In this document: positions 1 through 6,571 of the stretch, one piece after another | Layout of the letters: each line of letters opens with the position of its first letter | Position numbering within the stretch: position 1 is the stretch's first letter | Origin: an uncultured Prevotella sp. | Lineage (GTDB): Bacteria > Bacteroidota > Bacteroidia > Bacteroidales > Bacteroidaceae | Assembly: GCA_946623195.1 (NCBI GenBank) | Contig: CAMOQW010000034.1 | Location: 1 to 18,577 of the forward strand | Direction of reading: 5' to 3' | DNA: 18,577 bases | The notes under the pieces: generated by a model | What the model was told of the DNA's origin: nothing | Databases searched by the model: none | What the model saw: the letters and a program-made list of their open reading frames with translations, nothing else | Translations under genes and position numbers: made by a program

Positions 1-54
1 TTACGGCTCACTCATAGCGAGATTACGGCTCACTATGAGTGAGCCGTAACCTCG
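1..54. repeat. Three-armed inverted/direct repeat
   Basis: Positions 1-17 (TTACGGCTCACTCATAG) are the perfect reverse complement of 33-49. The first 12 bases (TTACGGCTCACT) recur as a direct copy at 23-34, and that copy pairs with 38-49 across a 3-nt loop. The right arm can therefore pair with either of two left arms, and the two foldings exclude each other. All of this is read directly from the sequence. It lies downstream of the metY stop codon. The window begins exactly at the first arm, so the element may extend further left. It could be a duplicated terminator or the edge of a dispersed palindromic repeat. Confidence 0.85.
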
Positions 55-59
55 TTTTT
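18..59 (+). terminator. Rho-independent-type terminator hairpin
   Basis: CGAG (18-21) and TTACGGCTCACT (23-34) pair with AGTGAGCCGTAA (38-49) and CTCG (51-54). The loop is ATG and there is a single A/C mismatch at 22/50. TTTTT follows at 55-59. Stem plus T-tract fits a terminator for a plus-strand gene left of the window, which would converge on metY. Read on the minus strand, the hairpin has no T-tract inside the window, so its value for ending metY transcription is less clear. Confidence 0.6.
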
Positions 60-89
60 CTTGACAAAACGGATGATAAAGAAGAACTG

Positions 90-1379
90 TTATCCTATCT
101 TATCCAGCGCCTGCTGAATGTCGGCCAAGATGTCTGTGACATCCTCGATGCCCACCGAGAGACGAATCAGGTCGGGAGCCACGCCAGCCTCGCGCAACTG
201 CTCGTCGCTCATCTGGCGATGGGTGTGCGAAGCAGGATGCAGCACACAGGTACGGGCATCGGCCACATGGGTGACAATGGCTATCAACCGCAGGGAATCC
301 ATGAACCTGACGGCCGTCTGGCGGTCGCCCTTCAGTCCGAAGGCTATCACACCACAGGAGCCGTTGGGCAGATACTTCTGGGCCAGTGCATGATACTCGT
401 CGCCGGGCAGTCCGCTATAGTGCACCCATGCCACGCGGTCGTCCTGGTTCAGGAATTCAGCCACACGCTGGGCATTCTCACAATGACGGGGCACGCGCAG
501 ATGGAGCGTCTCCAGTCCGAGGTTGAGCAGGAATGAGTTCATGGGGGCGGGAATACTGCCCAGGTCGCGCATCAGCTGGGCTACCAGCTTGGTGGTATAG
601 CCCAACTTGCCGAACTTCCTGGTGTAAGTCAGGCCGTGGTACGACGCATCGGGGGTGGTCAGCCCGGGGAACTTGTCGGCATGGGCCTCCCAGTCGAAGT
701 TGCCGCTATCCACCACACAGCCGCCCACCTGCGTGGCATGACCATCCATATACTTCGTGGTGGAATGCGTCACAATGTCGGCTCCCCACTCAAAGGGGCG
801 GCAGTTGATGGGCGTAGGGAAGGTGTTGTCCACAATCAGGGGCACACCGTGCCGGTGGGCGATGCGGGCAAACTTCTCGATGTCGAGCACCTTGCAGCCG
901 GGGTTCGAGATGGTCTCGCCAAACAGGGCCTTGGTATTGGGGCGGAAGGCAGCAGAGATTTCCTCCTCGCTGGCCTCAGGCGACACGAAGGTGCACTCGA
1001 TACCCAGCTTCTTCATGGTGACACCAAAGAGGTTGTAGGTGCCGCCATAGATTTCGTTGGAGGCAACGATATGGTCGCCGGCCTCACAGATGTTGAACAC
1101 GGCATAGAAGTTGGCCGCCTGACCGCTGGAGGTCAGCACAGCACCCACACCACCCTCCAGGGCTGCTATCTTGCCGGCCACGGCATCGTTGGTGGGGTTC
1201 TGCAGGCGGGTGTAGAAGTAGCCCTCCTTCTTCAGGTCGAAGAGGTCGGCCATTTCTTCCGTGTTGTCATACTTATAGGTAGTGCTCTGGATAATGGGGA
1301 GCACGCGCGGGTCGCCGTTCTTGGGCGTCCATCCTGCCTGCACGCAGAGGGTGGCAGGCTTCAGTGATTGTTCCATCAT
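90..1379 (-). CDS. metY: O-acetylhomoserine sulfhydrylase (PLP-dependent)
   Basis: This 429-residue protein belongs to the Cys/Met-metabolism PLP-dependent enzyme family. The family member MetY makes homocysteine from O-acetylhomoserine and sulfide in the cytoplasm. The length is normal for MetY. The Schiff-base lysine is K209 in the motif HSTTKY, and D184 in VDNTF is the residue expected to bind the pyridine nitrogen of PLP. TRLQNPT near residue 60 and SSGQAA near residue 85 are family signatures, and there is no signal peptide. The reading frame stays open upstream to an ATG at 1484. That start would lie upstream of the gene's own promoter (1415-1446) and inside the end of the GH3 gene, so I chose the ATG at 1379; the adjacent ATG at 1376 is equally possible. 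It has no functional link with the neighbouring glycosidases. A cystathionine gamma-synthase or lyase is a less likely reading. Confidence 0.93.
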   Translation of the reverse strand: MMEQSLKPATLCVQAGWTPKNGDPRVLPIIQSTTYKYDNTEEMADLFDLKKEGYFYTRLQNPTNDAVAGKIAALEGGVGAVLTSSGQAANFYAVFNICEAGDHIVASNEIYGGTYNLFGVTMKKLGIECTFVSPEASEEEISAAFRPNTKALFGETISNPGCKVLDIEKFARIAHRHGVPLIVDNTFPTPINCRPFEWGADIVTHSTTKYMDGHATQVGGCVVDSGNFDWEAHADKFPGLTTPDASYHGLTYTRKFGKLGYTTKLVAQLMRDLGSIPAPMNSFLLNLGLETLHLRVPRHCENAQRVAEFLNQDDRVAWVHYSGLPGDEYHALAQKYLPNGSCGVIAFGLKGDRQTAVRFMDSLRLIAIVTHVADARTCVLHPASHTHRQMSDEQLREAGVAPDLIRLSVGIEDVTDILADIQQALDKIG

Positions 1380-1414
1380 GCTATATTTTGTTCTTTTTGT
1401 TATCTTACGGCCGA

Positions 1415-1446
1415 CAAAGGTAGTCATTATTTCCCTTCCCCGCAAA
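1415..1446 (-). promoter_or_regulatory. Bacteroidetes-type promoter of metY
   Basis: Read on the minus strand, TTTG (1446-1443) is followed by a 20-nt spacer and TACCTTTG (1422-1415). This matches the -33 and -7 boxes (TTTG, TAnnTTTG) of the Bacteroidetes primary sigma factor. Transcription would start near 1408 and give a leader of about 29 nt before the ATG at 1379. The promoter sits just past the GH3 stop codon, so metY is probably transcribed independently of the glycosidase operon. Confidence 0.8.
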
Positions 1447-1459
1447 TGTTTTATGCTTT

Positions 1460-3814
1460 TTAAGGTTTGTCCTGGACCGTACACTCCGAGAAATAATGCT
1501 CGCGCAGGGGCTTCACGAAGGTCTCGCCGTCAAGGGTCACCGTTTCCTGCAGACGGATGTCCTGCGACGAACTGCCTACCATAAGGAGGTATTCGCCGGG
1601 GGAGACGTTCCACTGTCGCTGGCCGTCGTTGGAATAATAGCCAAACTGCTCGGTGTAAATCTTGGCATGAATCGTCTTGCGCTCATAGGGCTGCAGCGAC
1701 ACACGGACAAAGCCTTGCAGCTGGATGGGGCGGATAGGATGATGCCCCTCGGTGGCCAGCAGGTAGATTTGTGCAACCTCGTCGGCAGCCACCTTGCCCG
1801 TATTCTCCACATCGAAACGCAGGTTGACATAAGGCACCGTTGTATTGACAGACGGGTCGGCCTGCACGTTGCTGTACTCGAAGGTGGTGTAGCTCAGTCC
1901 ATGTCCGAACGGCCACTGCACACGCGGGTCTTTTACAACAGCGCGGTTGTAGCAGATGGGTTCGTCGAGTTCGGTGTTAGGATAGCTCACGGAGAGCTTG
2001 GCAGAGGGCGACACCTTGCCATAGAGAATGTCAGCCACGGCATTGCCACCCTCCTCGCCCGGATACCACGCTTGGATGACGGCTGCACACCGCTCGGCCA
2101 GTCCCGACACCACCTGCGCTCGGCCACCGAAGATGACCAGTACCACGGGTTTGCCGGTATTGAAGAGTTCGTTGACATACTGTTCCTGCTTGCCCGGCAG
2201 GCGCAGGCCCTGACGGTCGCGGTTCTCGCCACACAGCATGACATTCTCGCCCACGGCAGCTACAATGACATCTGCCTGACGAGCCATCGACAAAGCCTCA
2301 GCCTTGTCGGCCTTCTCGCCGGCATCTACCTTACGATGCAGGATTTCATATTCCCAGGCGCGCTCGTCACCCAACTCGCTGTACTTGGTCTCTATCTCCT
2401 CGGTCCAGTCGCAGCCACGACTGTACATCACATGGAGGCCCTCGGGCTTACGCTCGGTCATGCCCTCCAGCAGTTTCACGATGTGAGGCCGGTCTGACCG
2501 GTAGTCCATCTTCTTCCAGAAATACGACATGGCGGGATAGGTATAGTCGCCGCACATGGCCCAGATGCTGTTGGCATTAGGGCCGGTGAGCAGAATCGTC
2601 ATGTCATTCTTCAGGGGCAGGATGCCGTTGTTCTGCAGCAACACCACCGACTGGGTGGCAATGTCGTAGGCGGTCTGGCGCTCCTCGGGGGTATCGAGTT
2701 CTATTTTCTCTGTGCTATATAGGTAGGCATCCCGGTCGAAGAGTCCGGCGCGGAACTTGAAGCGGAGCACATTCTTGACGGCACGCTCCAAGGCTTCGGG
2801 CTTCACCAGTCCACGGTCGATGGCCTGCTGCAGGTGCTGATAGTTGGAGCCCGTGGGGAAATCGACATCGTTGCCGCCATTGATGGCAGCAGCGGCTTTC
2901 TCCACCACATCCGCGATATCGGGCAACTGGTCGATGGCCGTATAGTCGCTGACCACCATACCGTCGAAACCCACATAATCGCGCAGGATGTCTTGGAGGA
3001 TTTCTCTATTGGCCACACACTTCGTGCCGTGTACGGCATGGTAGCCCGGCATGACGCAACGGCTGCCTGCCAGCCGGATCATGGCTTCATGGGGCAGCAG
3101 GATTTCCTCCATCAGCTCTTTCTCGTCGGCATCACCGCCACCGCCATAGCCCAGATAATGTTTGGAACAGGCACCAACGCCCTGTTTCAGATTGTCCTGC
3201 TGGAGTCCGCGCACAAAGGCCGTTCCCATGACGGCCGACAGATAGCCATCCTCGCCATACGACTCCTCCAAGCGGTTGAACGACGGCACACGACACACAT
3301 CGACCATCGGCGAGAGGGCTAACGCCCCGCCCATCTTGCGCAGCTGACTGCTGGTCTGGCGGGTCTTCAGTTCGGCCAACTCGGGATTGAAGGAGCAGGC
3401 CTGTCCTATCTGTTGCGGATAGATGGTGGCACCCAGCGTGTTGACACCCGTCAGCACCTCTTCATGCATCAGGGCCGGAATACCGTTGGGCGTGTGGTGG
3501 ATCAGCCACTGCTGCACGGCTGCCACGCGGTCGCGCAGCACGTTGGGGTCGCGGGGCTGCTGCATACAGAACTGCGAGAAATGGCCGATGCCGTTGGGAA
3601 TCAGTTGGCGGCACTTGGCGGTATCCAGTCGGCCTTGTTCGTCGAAAAGGTCGTCCATATACATACTCTGCAGTTGGGCAATGCGCTCCTCCTGCGACAT
3701 CTTGTCGTAGAGTTGGTTCACTTGTTGTTCCATGTCGATTGTTTGCTGGCAGCCGGTCAGCATCAGCATCATGCCGACGGCGGCCAGTCCTGTTTTCCTG
3801 ATTAATTGATACAT
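1460..3814 (-). CDS. Glycoside hydrolase family 3 lipoprotein
   Basis: This is a 784-residue exported GH3 enzyme. A lipoprotein signal with lipobox LTGC puts the lipidated cysteine at C22, so the enzyme is membrane-anchored. Residues of about 35-350 form the (beta/alpha)8 domain. It contains KHYLGYG near 218-224 and the nucleophile D290 in VVSDYTA. Residues of about 385-660 form the second alpha/beta domain, where E530 in CGENRDR is the candidate acid/base. A fibronectin III-like domain follows, with FGHGLSYTTFEY near its start. The family covers beta-glucosidases, beta-xylosidases and alpha-L-arabinofuranosidases, and the sequence alone does not decide the sugar. It is the last gene of the minus-strand operon, 15 bp after the 789-aa GH2. 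In this setting a side-chain sugar of RG-I or of an associated arabinan or xylan is the likely target. That target is an inference. Confidence 0.92.
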   Translation of the reverse strand: MYQLIRKTGLAAVGMMLMLTGCQQTIDMEQQVNQLYDKMSQEERIAQLQSMYMDDLFDEQGRLDTAKCRQLIPNGIGHFSQFCMQQPRDPNVLRDRVAAVQQWLIHHTPNGIPALMHEEVLTGVNTLGATIYPQQIGQACSFNPELAELKTRQTSSQLRKMGGALALSPMVDVCRVPSFNRLEESYGEDGYLSAVMGTAFVRGLQQDNLKQGVGACSKHYLGYGGGGDADEKELMEEILLPHEAMIRLAGSRCVMPGYHAVHGTKCVANREILQDILRDYVGFDGMVVSDYTAIDQLPDIADVVEKAAAAINGGNDVDFPTGSNYQHLQQAIDRGLVKPEALERAVKNVLRFKFRAGLFDRDAYLYSTEKIELDTPEERQTAYDIATQSVVLLQNNGILPLKNDMTILLTGPNANSIWAMCGDYTYPAMSYFWKKMDYRSDRPHIVKLLEGMTERKPEGLHVMYSRGCDWTEEIETKYSELGDERAWEYEILHRKVDAGEKADKAEALSMARQADVIVAAVGENVMLCGENRDRQGLRLPGKQEQYVNELFNTGKPVVLVIFGGRAQVVSGLAERCAAVIQAWYPGEEGGNAVADILYGKVSPSAKLSVSYPNTELDEPICYNRAVVKDPRVQWPFGHGLSYTTFEYSNVQADPSVNTTVPYVNLRFDVENTGKVAADEVAQIYLLATEGHHPIRPIQLQGFVRVSLQPYERKTIHAKIYTEQFGYYSNDGQRQWNVSPGEYLLMVGSSSQDIRLQETVTLDGETFVKPLREHYFSECTVQDKP

Positions 3815-3829
3815 CGTTAGTTATTTTGT

Positions 3830-6199
3830 TTATTTCAGTTGCAGCGTGGTAACAGGCAGTCCGATGGCACGCGCCGACACCGTTCCCCGGCCTTTGACGA
3901 CAGCCATACAGCGGCCGAAGAAGGCCTTGCGCTGCGGGGCAGTGAAGCGCTCCATCGAAGTCTGGCAGCCATTGTCGGTAGCTACCACGGCAGCACCGTC
4001 CTCGGCGGCAAAGAACAGCTGGTTCTCGGCCCACGGACAGCGGTTGCCGTCCTTATCGACCACAGTGGCCTGCACAAACGACAAGTCGCGCCCCTGATAG
4101 TCGATGCTGAGCTGGATATGGTCGGGCTGACCGGCCGTACGGATGGTCTGCTCGGCCACCTGCCGACCTCCCTGACGGGCCACCACCCTGACCTCGCCAG
4201 GTTCAAAGACGACGCGCCACCAGACATGATACTGATGGCTGTCGGCCTTGCGGCGAACACCTTGCGAACGGCCGTTGACGTACAGCTCCACCTCATCGGC
4301 ATGGTTGTAATAGCACCACAGGTCTATCTGCTGACCATCAAGCCAATTCCAGTGAGGAAACAGGTGCAGCACGGGCTGTTGGGTCCACTCGCTCTGGTAC
4401 ATATAGTAGACATCCTTGGGCTGGCCGCTGAGGTCGATGATGCCGAAATACGACGAACGGGCAGGGAAGCCGTAGGGCGTGGGTTCACCGATGTAGTCGA
4501 AACCTGTCCAGATGAACTGTCCTCCGACGTAGGGGGTATGCTTCACCACATCCCATGTTTCTTCGTGGGTACTGGACCATGAGGCATGCATATTGTCGTA
4601 GGCAGAACACATGAAGGTGGGGTCGGTATAAGGCAGCCACCACTCCACGGGGGCCTTGTAGACGGAATCGGAAGGCATCATATAGTAGCCCGTGGTCTGC
4701 AAGGCCGACACACTCTCGGTCATGATGAACGGACGACCGGGGAAATTCTGTGGAACATCCTTAATCCACTGGTGGTGGTAGTTGAATCCGACAACGTCGA
4801 TAGCCTTGCCCTTGAAGAGGTGGTTGCCGGGCGACGGTTCATTGCAACCGGCCGTAATAGGACGTGAGGTGTCATAGCGGCGCACAATATCGGCCAGATG
4901 GTCGGCCAACAGCGTATTCACCGACATTTCACCATCCCCGGCCAGTGTGGAGGCATCGTGTCCGGCATTCAGTATCAGGTTGGCCTGTTCCAGCGTCAGC
5001 GTATCGGCCTCGGCCGACGACCACTGTTCCAGCACCTCATTGCCAATGCTCCACATCAGGATGCAAGGGTGGTTGCGGTCGCGCAACACCAAGTCGGTGA
5101 GGTCGCGCTCATGCCACTCATCGAAAAAGCGGGCATAGTCGTTCTGGGTCTTCCGGCGGCGCCACATGTCAAACGATTCGTCCATCACGATCAGTCCCAT
5201 CGTGTCGCACATGTTCAGCAGTTCCGGTGCCGGCGGGTTATGGCTCGACCGGACGGCATTGACACCCATCGCCTTCAGCTTGGTGAGCTTGCGGTGCAGG
5301 GCATCCTCGTGGAGGGCAGCACCTAAGCAGCCGAAGTCGTGATGTTCGCAGACACCGTTTAACTTCATGTTCTGACCGTTCAGCCAGAAACCCGTCCGGG
5401 CATCGAAGCGGAAGTCGCGGAAAGCCGTCGTGGTCCAAACCTCGTCGACCACTTTCCCGTTTTGCACCACTTGCGTGCGTACCTTATATATATATGGGTC
5501 AGCAGGCGACCAGAGACGGGGGTTCTTCACACGCAGGCCTACCTCACGGCCAGTGGCGTCGAAGACGCTGTTGCGCACCTTGTAGCCGGTGCCCTCCACA
5601 TCCACATCGACCTTCACCCGCCCGGTCTTGGCATCGGTTTGCACAAAGACTCCCCAGTGGCGGACATGCACGGGGGCCGTCTTCGTCAGCCATACATGGC
5701 GGTAGATGCCACACCCGGAATACCAGCGGGAGTTAGGCTGGTCGCTGTTGTCCACCCTGACGGCCACCACGTTGTCGCCGTCCTGCAGATAGGGCGTGAT
5801 GTCGTATTCAAACGAACTGTAGCCGTAGGGTCTGTGTCCCACCTGCCGGCCATTGACATAGACCGTGGAATTCATATACACTCCGTCAAACTCCAGGAAA
5901 TACTTGTCTTGTGCGCTATTGTATCCGGACAGCCGGAAATGCTTGCGATACCACCCCACTCCACCGGGCAGGGCACCGCCGCTGGCCCCGCTGGGGTTGG
6001 TAGCCATGAAGTCACCCTCTATGGCCCAGTCGTGAGGCAGGTCGAGGGTGCGCCAGTGAGCATCATGATAGTCGGGGGCGGCCATTGTCATCGTGTCAGC
6101 CAACAAGAACCGCCAGTCGCGATCAAAATTCTGCCGGTCGCGAGCCTGCAGGCCGGTCAGTGCCAAGAGGGCACCAAGCAGTATGAGATGTCTACGCAT
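3830..6199 (-). CDS. GH2 beta-glycosidase (beta-galactosidase-like), 789 aa
   Basis: This is an exported GH2 enzyme with a signal peptide (residues 1 to about 19, ending LTGLQA). The N-terminal sugar-binding jelly roll spans about 24-175, with WYRKHF at 83-88 and RWYSGCGIYR at 158-167. A very short Ig-like second domain covers about 180-245. The TIM barrel begins near 265 and carries the acid/base E388 in SIGNE and the nucleophile E495 in MTESVS. The C-terminal part includes the ELYVNGRSQG segment found in GH2 proteins with DUF4982-like and related beta-sandwich domains. It is 16 bp downstream of rhaM and 15 bp upstream of the GH3 gene, in one operon. Family members mostly cleave beta-galactosides or beta-glucuronides. 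Galactose from RG-I galactan side chains is plausible but not proven. The second domain is shorter than usual in the family, yet the reading frame is intact. Confidence 0.92.
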   Translation of the reverse strand: MRRHLILLGALLALTGLQARDRQNFDRDWRFLLADTMTMAAPDYHDAHWRTLDLPHDWAIEGDFMATNPSGASGGALPGGVGWYRKHFRLSGYNSAQDKYFLEFDGVYMNSTVYVNGRQVGHRPYGYSSFEYDITPYLQDGDNVVAVRVDNSDQPNSRWYSGCGIYRHVWLTKTAPVHVRHWGVFVQTDAKTGRVKVDVDVEGTGYKVRNSVFDATGREVGLRVKNPRLWSPADPYIYKVRTQVVQNGKVVDEVWTTTAFRDFRFDARTGFWLNGQNMKLNGVCEHHDFGCLGAALHEDALHRKLTKLKAMGVNAVRSSHNPPAPELLNMCDTMGLIVMDESFDMWRRRKTQNDYARFFDEWHERDLTDLVLRDRNHPCILMWSIGNEVLEQWSSAEADTLTLEQANLILNAGHDASTLAGDGEMSVNTLLADHLADIVRRYDTSRPITAGCNEPSPGNHLFKGKAIDVVGFNYHHQWIKDVPQNFPGRPFIMTESVSALQTTGYYMMPSDSVYKAPVEWWLPYTDPTFMCSAYDNMHASWSSTHEETWDVVKHTPYVGGQFIWTGFDYIGEPTPYGFPARSSYFGIIDLSGQPKDVYYMYQSEWTQQPVLHLFPHWNWLDGQQIDLWCYYNHADEVELYVNGRSQGVRRKADSHQYHVWWRVVFEPGEVRVVARQGGRQVAEQTIRTAGQPDHIQLSIDYQGRDLSFVQATVVDKDGNRCPWAENQLFFAAEDGAAVVATDNGCQTSMERFTAPQRKAFFGRCMAVVKGRGTVSARAIGLPVTTLQLK

Positions 6200-6215
6200 G
6201 TCGGAATGATTTTGT

Positions 6216-6533
6216 TTAATCTAAATGGAACACTTCCTGAAGGGGAATGGTAACCGGCGAATGGTCCGGATTCGTATCCATGATGTCGGCCATCATATCC
6301 CACCATTTCTGAGTAATAGGGTCCACATGCTCCGTGTCCTGTGAATTGCCCTCGCCGTCACACTCCTGATAGGCGAACAGCAGATTGGTGTCGCGGTCCC
6401 AGAAGATGCTGTAGTTCTTGACGCCAGCCTCATGTATCATCTGCACCAGTTCAGGCCAGATGGCAGCATGGCGGCGCTCATACTCTTTCTCGCACCCGGG
6501 CTTCAGGTGCATCTTAAAACCAAATCGTTTCAT
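6216..6533 (-). CDS. rhaM: L-rhamnose mutarotase
   Basis: This 105-residue protein closely resembles E. coli RhaM (about 104 residues). RhaM interconverts the alpha and beta anomers of L-rhamnose so that rhamnose isomerase receives the form it uses. Visible family residues are H22 in RRHAAIWPEL (the catalytic histidine of RhaM), Y41 in NYSIFW, the W77-W78 pair in QKWWDMM, and the C-terminal NPDHSP...LQEVF signature. It has no signal peptide, so it is cytosolic, unlike its neighbours. It sits 21 bp after the 981-aa GH2 and 16 bp before the 789-aa GH2, inside the operon. Its presence points to L-rhamnose as a released sugar and supports an RG-I assignment. Rhamnose isomerase, kinase and permease genes are not in the window. 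Confidence 0.95.
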   Translation of the reverse strand: MKRFGFKMHLKPGCEKEYERRHAAIWPELVQMIHEAGVKNYSIFWDRDTNLLFAYQECDGEGNSQDTEHVDPITQKWWDMMADIMDTNPDHSPVTIPLQEVFHLD

Positions 6534-6543
6534 ATTCGTATTA

Positions 6544-6571
6544 TTCTTTATTCTTCATTCTTCACTCTTCA
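6544..6571. repeat. Tandem heptamer repeat, four copies, at a stop codon
   Basis: On the plus strand the units are TTCTTTA (6544-6550), TTCTTCA (6551-6557), TTCTTCA (6558-6564) and CTCTTCA (6565-6571). On the coding (minus) strand they read TGAAGAG, TGAAGAA, TGAAGAA, TAAAGAA. The TGA at 6557-6555, which begins the third unit as transcribed, is the stop codon of the 981-aa GH2. The rest forms the purine-rich leader in front of rhaM. Each unit contains a potential stop, so slippage would change the last few residues of the GH2 and its distance to rhaM. Confidence 0.8.

Noticed and set aside
1..54. Insertion-sequence end
   Set aside because: Inverted repeats are present, but there is no transposase fragment or target-site duplication in view.
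1380..1484. N-terminal extension of metY from the ATG at 1484
   Set aside because: It overlaps the GH3 end, lies upstream of a good promoter and adds residues unlike any MetY.
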